A stretch of 64,000 bases of DNA from Desulfoscipio gibsoniae DSM 7213 (GTDB lineage: Bacteria; Bacillota; Desulfotomaculia; Desulfotomaculales; Desulfallaceae), in contig NC_021184.1 in NCBI RefSeq assembly GCF_000233715.2, forward strand, positions 2,752,001 to 2,816,000, read 5' to 3'. Numbering within the stretch: the stretch's first letter is position 1; each line of letters opens with the position of its first letter. The translations under genes were made by a program, and so were the position numbers. A model generated the notes under the pieces. It did not search any database. It was not told the DNA's origin and saw only the letters and a list, made by a program, of their open reading frames with translations. Positions 1-8,809 of the stretch are shown here, piece by piece.

Positions 1-65
1 TGGGTAGTATTATTAGTTGGAGGAATATTTAAACATAGTTTTTGATTATTTAAACGTACAACGCA

Positions 66-96
66 AAGAGCCAGGGCAGCAAATACCCTGGCTCTT
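66..96. terminator. Hairpin downstream of the zinc-ribbon gene
   Basis: An 11-bp perfect inverted repeat (arms 66-76 and 86-96, 9-nt loop) lies just past the stop of the minus-strand zinc-ribbon gene. There is no strong T-run on the minus side, so this is at best a weak terminator. Confidence 0.45.
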
Positions 97-112
97 ATTG
101 GTATATTTTATT

Positions 113-409
113 TTACCAATTGTTGCGCGGTTTGTAGCAATCGCGACAGTACACGGGTTTATCACCGCGGGGTTGAAAAGGTACCTGGGTTTCTTTGCCG
201 CAGGCTGAGCAAACTGCATCATACATCTGGCGTCTTTCACGACCATAGCTATTGCCCCCCCGGTTGGCAGCCTTTCGTGCGGCACGGCACTCAGGGCAGC
301 GACCGGGTTCATTGGCAAACCCCTTGTCTGCATAGAATTGCTGCTCGGAAGCGGTGAAAACAAAGTCGGAACCACAATCCTTACAATTTAAAGTTTTGTC
401 TTCAAACAT
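113..409 (-). CDS. Zinc-ribbon domain protein, 98 aa
   Basis: A small, probably cytoplasmic protein with two zinc-binding knuckle pairs. The N-terminal half has CKDCGSDF followed by RCPECRAARK, and the C-terminal half has CSACGK and YCRDCYK, so eight cysteines are arranged as four CxxC pairs. This matches the short tandem zinc-ribbon proteins common in Firmicutes; no enzymatic role can be read from it. The start at 409 (MFEDKTLNC) is chosen over a longer frame reaching 508 because a GAGGAGG ribosome site sits 7 nt upstream and the extra N-terminal residues have no zinc-ribbon character. It is monocistronic. Function is unknown; nucleic-acid or protein binding is the usual guess for this fold. 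Confidence 0.85.
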   Translation of the reverse strand: MFEDKTLNCKDCGSDFVFTASEQQFYADKGFANEPGRCPECRAARKAANRGGNSYGRERRQMYDAVCSACGKETQVPFQPRGDKPVYCRDCYKPRNNW

Positions 410-675
410 TAAAAAACCTCCTCTAATTGATTGCCCGTGCCGGGGATTAACAGGTTTATTCTTCCCCAGCCAACAACAATAGAGAAAGTACACCGTAATT
501 CCAAGCATTTTATCGAGCTAGATGAATTATAACTTGAGTTTTAAAAATTTGCAACACATATCACGTTTTATCGACCATTATTACCTATAGACTAGAAATT
601 TTTTTAAAGGAAATTTACGCTTTATGAATAATAAATTAATGAATATATATTTTATATTTACGAGGTGTATCAAGA

Positions 676-987
676 ATGAGCAATAATAATGAGCAAAAAC
701 CAGATCTGGTATTTAGGCTGGAATCACTTGAATCCCAGATTAAAGTTCTTGGGGAAGCAGTGTCCAAATTGCAAAAGGATTGCCAGTGGTACAGGAAAAA
801 GATTACCCAACTGGAGGGCCAGTTAGCCGGTTATCAGATGCGAGGGTCCGAAAAACGCAACGTTGGCAGCGGTAAATGTAATGGCCTGGGTTACCTGCGC
901 GGTGGAGCCCAGCGAGATAGATGTACTATCAAAGGGGAATTTGCCTGCACGAACTGCGGCGAGTGCGGTAAACATATTAATAAATAA
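676..987 (+). CDS. Hypothetical coiled-coil protein with Cys-rich tail, 103 aa
   Basis: Not recognised as a named family. Residues about 10-55 have heptad-like spacing of Leu/Ile/Val with charged residues, suggesting a coiled coil. The C-terminal 40 residues carry five cysteines, the last three as CTNCGEC (CxxCxxC), which could bind a metal or form disulfides. There is no signal peptide or membrane segment. A GAGGTG ribosome site lies 8 nt before the ATG. It stands alone and converges on the acyl-CoA ligase gene, with a strong bidirectional hairpin between them. That the frame is a gene is supported by the ribosome site, codon usage and terminator; its function is not known. Confidence 0.65.
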   Translation: MSNNNEQKPDLVFRLESLESQIKVLGEAVSKLQKDCQWYRKKITQLEGQLAGYQMRGSEKRNVGSGKCNGLGYLRGGAQRDRCTIKGEFACTNCGECGKHINK

Positions 988-1023
988 CTTATAGCCCGGT
1001 ATAAAATGCTCCAATACAGGTAG

Positions 1024-1060
1024 AAGTAATAATACCCCAGGCAACAGGGCATTATTACTT
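1024..1060. terminator. Bidirectional terminator between convergent genes
   Basis: A 15-bp inverted repeat (1024-1038 and 1046-1060, 13 of 15 paired, 7-nt loop) with A-rich and T-rich outer ends lies between the plus-strand gene ending at 987 and the minus-strand gene ending at 1116. Confidence 0.75.
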
Positions 1061-1115
1061 CATTGGCCTTGTTTAATATTATACTACAATTTATCAATGC
1101 AACCGCGGTTTGATG

Positions 1116-2627
1116 TTATTCCCGCATTACCCTTTTAAGTATTTTACCTGTGGGATTTTTGGGAAAATCATCGACAAACTCAACTTGTCTGGGGGACTTG
1201 TAGGCCGCCATTCTTTCCTTGCAGAACTGGACTATCTCCGCAGGTTCAGCTTCGACTCCCTGCTTGAGCTTAATATATGCTTTGGGAATTTCGCCCTTTT
1301 CCTTGTCAGGGACACCAATGACAACCGCTTCAAAAACCTTGGGATGAGTGTATAACACTTCTTCTATCTCACGGGGATAAATATTGTAGCCCCCGCAAAT
1401 GATCATATCTTTTTTCCTGTCTACTATATAATAGTATCCATCCTCATCGTATTTACCCAGATCACCGGTCTTAAACCAGCCGTCTTCACTCAAAACTTCC
1501 TTTGTAGCTTCGGGCATTTCCCAATAGCCTTTAAAGACCCCGGGACCCCTTAAAACAATTTCTCCAACCTCGTTTGGACCTAATTCTTTACCGTCATCGC
1601 CAATTATTTTAAACTGATAGCCCCATGCCGGCGGTCCGATGGAAGCTACCTTACCGTGGCCCAGGCGGCCAAATGAAACTGTGGAACTTGTCTCGGTGGA
1701 ACCGTAACATTCGCAAAAGCCCACCCTGAAGGTGTTTTCTATTTTGCTGATATATTCCCCGGGCATTGAAGCTCCCGCGGATTGGGCAAATCGCCATGAA
1801 CTAACATCATATTTTTCAGGGGTATACTCATTAAGCATGTAAATCCACATAGTCGGCACACCAGCATAATGGGTCACCCGGTATTTTGAAATGCTTTCAA
1901 GTGTCTTGTCAGGCATAAAACGTTCGGATACAACTATGCCGGCGCCGGCATATATTGGGCCAAGTACACTGAGAACATAAAAAACGTGACAGAAAGGTGT
2001 GCCGGTATAAAACAAATCTTGGTCGTTGACGTGTAGTACTCTGGTGCCGTTTAACCGGGCATTAGATAAAAAGTTATTATGGGTAAGCATAGCACCCTTG
2101 GGCTGACCGGTAGTTCCGGATGTATAGAGAATGCTCACAGTGTCGCTGGGTGCGCAGTCTACCATTTCCAGTTCATCTTTACCGCTTTCAATCATGGATG
2201 CAAAAGTAACCGCACCGGCAAGTTCCGTCTCGCCAACCGTAATTACGCGTTCCAGGGTAGGAATTCCGGGCAGCACTTCAACCACATTCAATGCAGCCTC
2301 TTTTGCGGCAGCGATGAGCACTTTGGCTTTGGAATTGTTTAAAATATACTTAATTTCCGGGCCCTTAAACATTACGTTGAAAGGTACTGCCACAGCCCCG
2401 ATTCTGGCTATAGCAAAATGGGAAATTAAAAATTCGGGTGAGTTGGGAAGATATATCGCAACCCTGTCTTCTTTTTGAACCCCCATCTCCTGCAGGGCAC
2501 AGCCAAAACGATTGATTAATTTGTTAAATTCCTCGTAAGTATACTTGGTATCCGTTTCTGTACATATAATTGCAGTAGCTTTTGGATTCCAGCTAGCATT
2601 GTTTTCGACAATGCTGGATAAATTCAT
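1116..2627 (-). CDS. Long-chain fatty acid--CoA ligase (AMP-binding), 503 aa
   Basis: An adenylate-forming enzyme that activates a fatty or other carboxylic acid to its acyl-CoA with ATP. The P-loop-like motif YTSGTTGQPKGAML is at about residues 167-180. The hinge motif GWFKTGDLGKYDEDGYYYIV, the segment with DRKKDMIICGG, and the C-terminal PTGKILKR containing the catalytic lysine are all present. A length of 503 aa is typical. No signal peptide is seen, so it should act in the cytoplasm. The ATG has a GGAAGGTG ribosome site. It lies downstream of four other acyl-CoA degradation genes on the same strand, which supports a catabolic role. The exact substrate (long-chain, medium-chain or aromatic) cannot be read from sequence alone. 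Confidence 0.88.
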   Translation of the reverse strand: MNLSSIVENNASWNPKATAIICTETDTKYTYEEFNKLINRFGCALQEMGVQKEDRVAIYLPNSPEFLISHFAIARIGAVAVPFNVMFKGPEIKYILNNSKAKVLIAAAKEAALNVVEVLPGIPTLERVITVGETELAGAVTFASMIESGKDELEMVDCAPSDTVSILYTSGTTGQPKGAMLTHNNFLSNARLNGTRVLHVNDQDLFYTGTPFCHVFYVLSVLGPIYAGAGIVVSERFMPDKTLESISKYRVTHYAGVPTMWIYMLNEYTPEKYDVSSWRFAQSAGASMPGEYISKIENTFRVGFCECYGSTETSSTVSFGRLGHGKVASIGPPAWGYQFKIIGDDGKELGPNEVGEIVLRGPGVFKGYWEMPEATKEVLSEDGWFKTGDLGKYDEDGYYYIVDRKKDMIICGGYNIYPREIEEVLYTHPKVFEAVVIGVPDKEKGEIPKAYIKLKQGVEAEPAEIVQFCKERMAAYKSPRQVEFVDDFPKNPTGKILKRVMRE

Positions 2628-2818
2628 ATAATCACCTTCCCCACTATTCTTAATGTTCTGATTTAAACCGGCAATTCCCTACTAAATTTTTATTGTGACA
2701 GGCACGTATTACGTTTTACATTGGGCTGCAGTGTAACAACAAAGTAAATTAAAGAGCTCGTCCTTCTTTAAGAGCTATGTTTAATGGTTGCGATTGGCAT
2801 TATCCGTGCAGCCGGGTT

Positions 2819-3679
2819 TTATTTTTCATAATCAAACCAGCCGGCCCCGGTTTTACGTCCAAAACGCCCGGCTCTGATTAATGCTTTAAGTGATTGGGGC
2901 GGATTCCAGAGGGGATCTTTGTGTTCCTGATACAGGTAATTCAGAACATGGTAACCGATGTCAACTCCGCCGAAGTCTTGCAATTCAAATTGCCCCATAG
3001 GGTGATTGAGGCCGAGTTTAAGGGCGGTATCAACATCTTCCAGCGTCGCCACTCCTTCCTCAACCAGTTTGATTGCTTCAATGTATTGGATTAACATGAG
3101 ACGGTTGACCACAAAGCCAGGATAATCTTTTTTAACTTCAATGGTGATTTTACCCATGGACTTGGCAACCGCGGATGCAATTTCAACCGTATCATCGCTG
3201 GTGTAGTACCCGCGAATTATTTCCACCAGTTTCATCAGGGACGGTGGGTTAAAAAAGTGCATTCCTATGACCTGAGATTGTCTTTTTGTTTCGTTTGCCA
3301 ATACCGTGATTGACATGGAAGAAGTATTTGTGGCCAGGATTGCTTCCGGTTTGCAAACGCTGTCCAGTTCTCTGAAAGCGGCTTTTTTCGCCTCCAAGTC
3401 TTCGATAATGACCTCAATCACCATATCTGCATCTGAAAAATCAGAAAACCCTGACGTGCATTTAATGCGCCCCAGCGCCTTTTCTTTTTGTTCAGCGGTC
3501 ATTTTCCCTTTTTCAATGCTCTTTTGCCAAAATGCATTCATCCTGTCCACGGCATTGTTGACATATTTAATATCAACATCGCTTAGAACAACATCATAAC
3601 CTGACTGCGCAGCTACCTGGGCAATACCTCCGCCCATGGCTCCGGCGCCTAAAACAGCAATTTTTTTAATCTCCACCAT
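2819..3679 (-). CDS. 3-hydroxyacyl-CoA (3-hydroxybutyryl-CoA) dehydrogenase, 286 aa
   Basis: Oxidises 3-hydroxyacyl-CoA to 3-oxoacyl-CoA with NAD, or runs in reverse in butyrate-type metabolism. The N-terminal Rossmann motif GAGAMGGGIAQVAAQSG begins near residue 11. The family features NTSSMSIT, GMHFFNPPSLMKLVEII (with the catalytic His) and VKKDYPGFVVNRLM follow. The C-terminal domain contains NHPMGQFELQDFGGVDIG. At 286 aa it is the usual single-function length, without a fused hydratase domain. It is followed by the acyl-CoA ligase and preceded by the thiolase, consistent with one beta-oxidation module. Short-chain versus longer-chain preference is not decidable here. Confidence 0.92.
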   Translation of the reverse strand: MVEIKKIAVLGAGAMGGGIAQVAAQSGYDVVLSDVDIKYVNNAVDRMNAFWQKSIEKGKMTAEQKEKALGRIKCTSGFSDFSDADMVIEVIIEDLEAKKAAFRELDSVCKPEAILATNTSSMSITVLANETKRQSQVIGMHFFNPPSLMKLVEIIRGYYTSDDTVEIASAVAKSMGKITIEVKKDYPGFVVNRLMLIQYIEAIKLVEEGVATLEDVDTALKLGLNHPMGQFELQDFGGVDIGYHVLNYLYQEHKDPLWNPPQSLKALIRAGRFGRKTGAGWFDYEK

Positions 3680-4023
3680 TAATAACTCCCTTCAAGACAT
3701 GATGCTACAAAAAGTACTAAGATTTTAATTTACTTTGAATAACCCCCTTTCCTCGACAGGTTATTCCATAAAGGTATTAAAACTTTGCCACACCAACACA
3801 TTAGTCCCATTAGTTATGTTAAATATAGACTAAATATTAGTACTCTCAATATCCCCCAAAGGATTGAATATGGTTTATAAAAAGGGTGAAAAAAGAATTA
3901 GCACCTATCAACCAGGTCAAAAAGAAGATCAAGAAGGCACCCCAAGGGGTGCCTATACTATACACAATAACAGACAAACCATGACAATTTAAGATATTAT
4001 TTAACTATCTTAGATTTTACTTT
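3680..4023. other. Intergenic stretch between dehydrogenase and thiolase
   Basis: 344 bp without a convincing gene. It is AT-rich and contains one GC-rich hairpin near 3935-3954; no riboswitch or repeat was recognised. The dehydrogenase probably has its own promoter here, but no clear -35/-10 pair stands out. Confidence 0.5.
3935..3954 (-). terminator. Hairpin after the thiolase gene
   Basis: Perfect 9-bp GC-rich arms (AGGCACCCC and its complement) with a 2-nt loop, 70 bp beyond the thiolase stop. On the minus strand it is followed by a T/C-rich run, fitting a factor-independent terminator or attenuation point. Confidence 0.55.
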
Positions 4024-5217
4024 TTAAGAAACCTTTACAACCAGAGCTGCACCGGTATCTCCGGCCGCACATCCTGTAAACAGCCCGTAACCACCGCCAA
4101 GGATAACTAACTCTTCAATCATTTCAATAATTCCACGACCAGCGGTAGGTCCCTGGGGATGCCCGTAAATAAGAGAACTGCCGTAATTATTGAATTTCAT
4201 AACATCGACATTCAATTCCTTGGCCAAATACAAATCATTAGCGGCAAATGGGTTATGTGTCTTAATGGCCTTTACATCCTTAACGTCAATGCCAGCTTTT
4301 TCCAGAGCCATTTTCGCCGCAGGTGCCACGGCCATAGCCATATGAGCTTTTTCCGCGCGGGCAAAACCATAGGAAAGTATCTGTATTTCTATATTTTGAT
4401 CATCACTAAGTTCTTTTGCTTTTTCCTTGGTGCATACAACAACCCCACAGTTGCCATCAGCCGGGTGGGTTTGGGCGCCAAATGAGTGCACCCCTCCCTC
4501 AATAACCGGTCTTAATTTGGCCAGTCCTTCCTTGGTTGTTGGAGATACACCTTCATCGGCTTCAAGCAATGCAGTTACCTTTTTATTCTTCTTATATTCC
4601 GCCGGGAACATGTAGCGCTTCTGGAATTTCCGCTCGTTAGCCAGGGCATCCTGGTACTGCTCATAACGCCTATATGCCACCGCATCACAATCTTCCTTGG
4701 TGATACCGCCCACCTTTTTAACTACGTTTTCTGCCGTTTGAATCATTGGAACTTTTCCATATGGGTCGTAGTTAAAGTTATCCATCATCCAGTTTTCCGA
4801 AATCACTTCTCCACCAGGGCCTGCGGAATTGGGCCAGATAGTGTGTGGGCCATTTGAACAGCGATCGGTCATAAGGCAAAATGCATTTTCATATTGGCCA
4901 GTCTCGACGCCCGCCGCCGCCTGGTTTATGCAGGTCGTGGATGTAGAACAGGCCTGTGGAATATGGCAACCCGGGATTCCATCAGCTCCTATTAGGGCAG
5001 CCGCCCAGGGGCCGGCATAAAAAGTATGCAATTGTCCGATGGTTTTCCCTAAAAAGAGATATTCAAACACTTTCGCATCAATGTTTTTTGCTGCCATCCA
5101 TCTTTTGGCTGTTGCCGCCGCTAATTCAATGGCATTTTCATTTTGCAGGCAACCCTGCCAGCGGGCAAAAGGGGAACTAAAATATGCCCGGTAAGGAATA
5201 AAAGCCTTGGAGTACAT
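4024..5217 (-). CDS. Thiolase family protein, 397 aa
   Basis: Predicted acyl-CoA acetyltransferase-type enzyme cleaving 3-oxoacyl-CoA with CoA. The nucleophilic cysteine lies in PQACSTSTT near residue 89. The C-terminal catalytic histidine sits in YGHPQGPTAGR and the second cysteine in FTGCAAGDTGAA. The usual NEAFA asparagine motif is replaced by THNPFAAND, and the region after it reads NNYGSSLIYGHP instead of the canonical NVNGGAIALGHP, so it belongs to a divergent thiolase subfamily rather than the classical acetoacetyl-CoA thiolases. A GGAGG ribosome site precedes the ATG. It lies between the acyl-CoA dehydrogenase and hydroxyacyl-CoA dehydrogenase genes, so the thiolytic step of that pathway is the best assignment. 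Confidence 0.82.
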   Translation of the reverse strand: MYSKAFIPYRAYFSSPFARWQGCLQNENAIELAAATAKRWMAAKNIDAKVFEYLFLGKTIGQLHTFYAGPWAAALIGADGIPGCHIPQACSTSTTCINQAAAGVETGQYENAFCLMTDRCSNGPHTIWPNSAGPGGEVISENWMMDNFNYDPYGKVPMIQTAENVVKKVGGITKEDCDAVAYRRYEQYQDALANERKFQKRYMFPAEYKKNKKVTALLEADEGVSPTTKEGLAKLRPVIEGGVHSFGAQTHPADGNCGVVVCTKEKAKELSDDQNIEIQILSYGFARAEKAHMAMAVAPAAKMALEKAGIDVKDVKAIKTHNPFAANDLYLAKELNVDVMKFNNYGSSLIYGHPQGPTAGRGIIEMIEELVILGGGYGLFTGCAAGDTGAALVVKVS

Positions 5218-5318
5218 AAATATACCCTCCTTATTTTTTATTTAATTATTTATTAATTACTTAATTTAAATATAGTAATAATATTTAGCTGTTTAAAGTG
5301 TGTGATGCTTTAAGCAAG

Positions 5319-7073
5319 TTACACCACATACTTGCCGGCTTCTGAAATAGCTGCGGCAATCTCCTGTCTAAGAGCTATGGTGTTTCTTGGAGTATACCGG
5401 GACAGCATCTGTAAATTTTCCAGCAAGCTGGTCAGCTCATTACCGTCAGCAAGGGCAGCCAAGGTTTCTCCTGCCACATAGACCATAACACCAAATGTTG
5501 AATTGATGTAGGCTTTAGCCATATTCATTTTAAGCTTTGATCCGGCCTCATCCTCATTAACCATTGATTTTTGAGCACGGAGCCAGGCGCTTTCCATTGC
5601 AAAGGTCATAATCGCCAAATCCGCCAGTTTGCCCAGTATTTCTTGTTGCTTATTCAAGCCGTCTCCATATTTCTGAAGCCCGGCATCTATGGTCAACAGG
5701 AATATTTCCTTTGCTGCCTGCACGAGGTCCACTTCCCCTTCTCTGGCCGGAATTCCGCTGGAAAGTTGGCCCCGGAGTCTTTCGATTGCTTCCTGGAGGG
5801 GCAAATCTCCTTTGGCCGCCCGGCGCAGCAAAGTAATGGGAATCAGGCTGCGGTTAATTTCGTTGGTTCCTTCAAAAATACGATAAACCCTGGCATCCCT
5901 GTACAGTCGTTCTATGGTATATTCAGAACTATACCCGTATCCACCATGAACCTGTACCCCTTCATCAACACAATACGCCACAACCTCGGTGGCAAAGACC
6001 TTGTTCATAGAGCATTCCAGGGCATATTCTTCTATACCCTTGGCAGCAACCCGGCCCCCGTCTTCACCCGAGGTATCCAGGCTATGCAGCATATTTTCAA
6101 GCAAACCTCCAGTACGATAGAGCATACTCTCGGCCGCGTAAATTTTAATTGCCATTTCGGCCAGTTTTTCTTTAATTAATCCAAAATTAGCAATGGGTGT
6201 CTTAAACTGTTTTCGATCATTGGCATAGGTAGCAGACAGTTCCAAGGCAAACTTGGCGTGGCCCAAAGAGTTTGCGGCCAGTTTATAACGGCCTAAATTC
6301 AGGATATTAAATGCTACTACGTGGCCCTTGCCAATTTCAAATAATAAGTTTTCCACCGGTACTTTTACATCTTCTAAAATTAGGGTTCTGGTGGAGGAAC
6401 CTTTGATGCCCATTTTCTTTTCTTCCGGCCCGGTGGACAGTCCTTCGGAATCACCGTCTACAATAAAGGCAGTAAATTTATCACCGTCTATTTTGGCGTA
6501 AACTATGAATACATCTGCCATGCCGGCGTTAGTGATAAATTGTTTGGTTCCGTTTAAAATATAATATTTGCCGTCTGAACTTAAAACAGCCTTGGTCTTG
6601 ATCGCCATTGCGTCTGAACCTGCTTCAGGCTCGGTCAAAGCGTAAGCGCCAATTTTTTCAGCGCTGACTATTCCGGGTAGATATTGTTTCTTCTGCTCAT
6701 GGTTACCGAAAAAAACGATTGGCATACTGCCGATACCTGTTTGACCGCCCTGGGTCATGGCAAAGGAACCGGCTCGCCCCATACACTCGGCAATAATAGT
6801 GGAGCTGATTTTGTCCATTTCCATACCGTCATACTCTTCTGGAATATCGGCTCCCAGTAAACCCAACTCTCCACAAGCCTCTAAGAGTTCTCTGATTATA
6901 CCTTCCTTCTTGGATTCAAGTTCTTCCATTCTGGTTAAGATGTTATCGGTAACAAATCCTGCAGCAGTACGGAAAATCATAATATGTTCATCGGTAAAAT
7001 CCTCGGGAGTGAAGATATTTTGGGGATCGGTTTGACCGAAGATATAGCTTCCCCCCTTGGGCAAGTTGCTCAA
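5319..7073 (-). CDS. Acyl-CoA dehydrogenase, long form, 584 aa
   Basis: FAD enzyme introducing the alpha-beta double bond in acyl-CoA. Family signatures are YALTEPEAGSDAMAIKT, KQFITNAGMADVF, GIKGSSTRTLILEDVKVP, and the C-terminal VQVHGGYGYSSEYTIERLYR region, where a Glu in EGTNEINR fits the catalytic base. At 584 aa it is longer than the 380-aa enzymes and resembles the B. subtilis FadE type with a C-terminal extension. The start is placed at a TTG (7073) because GAGGTGG lies 5 nt upstream; a GTG at 7082 would overlap that ribosome site. It is upstream of the thiolase and downstream of the enoyl-CoA hydratase. Electrons presumably pass to an electron-transfer flavoprotein encoded elsewhere. 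Confidence 0.9.
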   Translation of the reverse strand: MSNLPKGGSYIFGQTDPQNIFTPEDFTDEHIMIFRTAAGFVTDNILTRMEELESKKEGIIRELLEACGELGLLGADIPEEYDGMEMDKISSTIIAECMGRAGSFAMTQGGQTGIGSMPIVFFGNHEQKKQYLPGIVSAEKIGAYALTEPEAGSDAMAIKTKAVLSSDGKYYILNGTKQFITNAGMADVFIVYAKIDGDKFTAFIVDGDSEGLSTGPEEKKMGIKGSSTRTLILEDVKVPVENLLFEIGKGHVVAFNILNLGRYKLAANSLGHAKFALELSATYANDRKQFKTPIANFGLIKEKLAEMAIKIYAAESMLYRTGGLLENMLHSLDTSGEDGGRVAAKGIEEYALECSMNKVFATEVVAYCVDEGVQVHGGYGYSSEYTIERLYRDARVYRIFEGTNEINRSLIPITLLRRAAKGDLPLQEAIERLRGQLSSGIPAREGEVDLVQAAKEIFLLTIDAGLQKYGDGLNKQQEILGKLADLAIMTFAMESAWLRAQKSMVNEDEAGSKLKMNMAKAYINSTFGVMVYVAGETLAALADGNELTSLLENLQMLSRYTPRNTIALRQEIAAAISEAGKYVV

Positions 7074-7127
7074 TATGGCCACCTCGCATTTTCTTAATGT
7101 CTGGATACATTTATGATTAAGATTTGT

Positions 7128-7907
7128 TTATTTATCTGTAAAATTAGGTTTCCGTTTCTCCATAAACGCCCCCATACCCTCTTTACTGTCGTCACTGGCA
7201 AAGGCAATGATAACATTTTGTATTTCCAGGGTCAGAGCGGAAGAAATATCAATATTTACTCCTGTGTTGATGGCTTCCTTGGCCATTTTCATGGCTACGG
7301 CAGGTTTTGAAGCCAGCTTTTGAGCAATTTTTTTGGCCTCTGTCATAAGATTTTCCAACGGTACTACCTTGTTTACCAAACCCAGCTTTTCAGCAGCGGC
7401 GGCATCAAAAATATCGCCCAGGAAAATCAGTTCCTTGGCCTTTGCCGCGCCGATAAGCCTTGAAAGACGCTGGGTACCACCTGCACCGGGTATAATGCCC
7501 AGGTTGATTTCGGGCTGACCAAATTTAGCGGTTTCGGAAGCAATACGAAAGTCACAGGTGAGGGCCAGTTCATTGCCACCGCCTAAAGCAAGGCCGTTGA
7601 TGGCTGCAATAACGGGCTTCCCTAAGTTTTCAATTTTCTCCAAGGCAACTCGTGAACCCTGGCAGAATTTATATGCTTCCACCGGGGTTAACTTAACCAT
7701 TTCGGTAATATCCGCGCCTGCTGCAAACGCCTTATCTCCTGCTCCGGTAATAATAACCGCTTTGATGGAATCATCGGCCTGCAGTTCGTCAGCAGCCTGA
7801 TCAAGTTCCCGAAATACCTGGCTGTTGAGGGGATTCATCGGAGGGCGGTTCAGGGTAATGATGGCCACTCCGTCTTCCTTATTTAGCTGAATTACTTCAT
7901 AAACCAT
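7128..7907 (-). CDS. Enoyl-CoA hydratase/isomerase, 259 aa
   Basis: A crotonase-fold enzyme hydrating 2-enoyl-CoA to 3-hydroxyacyl-CoA. It shows the oxyanion-hole segments AFAAGADITEM and ALGGGNELAL, and the two catalytic glutamates expected in the ELALTCDFRIA and GQPEINLGIIPGAGG regions are present, so hydratase activity is likely. 259 aa is the standard length. The start at 7907 is preferred because GGGAG lies 7 nt upstream; the ATG 6 nt earlier would sit against the ribosome site. It is the first gene of the acyl-CoA module on this strand. The 50-bp gap to the dehydrogenase suggests co-transcription. Confidence 0.92.
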   Translation of the reverse strand: MVYEVIQLNKEDGVAIITLNRPPMNPLNSQVFRELDQAADELQADDSIKAVIITGAGDKAFAAGADITEMVKLTPVEAYKFCQGSRVALEKIENLGKPVIAAINGLALGGGNELALTCDFRIASETAKFGQPEINLGIIPGAGGTQRLSRLIGAAKAKELIFLGDIFDAAAAEKLGLVNKVVPLENLMTEAKKIAQKLASKPAVAMKMAKEAINTGVNIDISSALTLEIQNVIIAFASDDSKEGMGAFMEKRKPNFTDK

Positions 7908-8809
7908 TGACATACTCCCTTTCTATAGGTAATTACAAACTTCATCAAACATCCCGTCATCTCCGGACTAAATCTTAACCGTAATCATTTTGGATGTTTA
8001 GCGTAAATTCAAAGAGACCACCTCTAACCGGCAAACACAGCAACCCCAGGCGTTAATTTGAACGGAACAGGCAAACTGAGGCGGTGCTGCCATATATTAC
8101 ACGGGGTCTCCAGCGCCCTGATTTTATTACAAATTTTATAAACAGTTCAGCGATGTACTTTTAAATCACGACAATGACAACAATCCGGCCCAAAATAAAT
8201 AGATTAAGCCAGAATTGATCTTATGTTAAATATAAAACAGTAAAAAAGAAAAAAAAATAGCTTAAAAGCATGGAAGCCAGGTTAAAAACGGGTGAAACAT
8301 GGATTAACCTTTTTAGGTTAAATCTTTTTAATCGCCGGTCCGGACCCAGACAATGGAAATTGTGCAGCTTAAATTACAATTGTGACAACGTGATAAGTAA
8401 GCTGATATATACAATTGGTTCAATATTGACAATAGTGGTACACCGGTGCACCTGTTTTTAATTAAGCTGAACTTACTTATTAAGCAGGTTATGGTTATAG
8501 AACAGTTATATGGAGTAATTAATAGTCGTTTGTCTAAAATTTATAAACACAAGGCTTTTACCAGCGTTAAATGGTATCAATTTTGCAAATTATTTAAATT
8601 AGAAATTAAAATTCAGCACGCATTAGATGTCATTACTAAAGTTTATTATAAACTCCCTTTTCCACCTTTCAGCCGCATTCTTTATGATCATAGTCTTTTT
8701 AATAACTACGGCTTAGTCAAACAATTCAAATTAAACGGGGTAATCCAATAGCCAAAAGACCAATAGAATTACCTGTCGATTTAGAGAAAAGTTTAGGAGG
8801 AGAGGTATC
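7908..8809. other. Long AT-rich divergent intergenic region
   Basis: About 900 bp between the divergent acyl-CoA module and the response regulator. Open frames at 8270-8461 and 8446-8751 (plus) lack convincing ribosome sites and resemble no family I know, so they are not called. Notable sites are an imperfect palindrome GGTACACCGGTGCACC (8437-8452) just after a TTGACA (8426-8431), and a widely spaced inverted repeat (AAACATCC and GGATGTTT) in the leader of the enoyl-CoA hydratase. No T-box, S-box or cobalamin core motif was seen. Confidence 0.4.

Noticed and set aside
5571-6179. 202-codon plus-strand frame
   Set aside because: Opposite the well-supported acyl-CoA dehydrogenase gene; shadow frame.
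7908-8269. Riboswitch or T-box in the enoyl-CoA hydratase leader
   Set aside because: Only one widely spaced inverted repeat; no T-box, cobalamin or cyclic-di-GMP core motifs.
8446-8751. 101-codon plus-strand frame before the response regulator
   Set aside because: No proper ribosome site, AT-driven composition and no recognisable family; kept only as part of the intergenic description.
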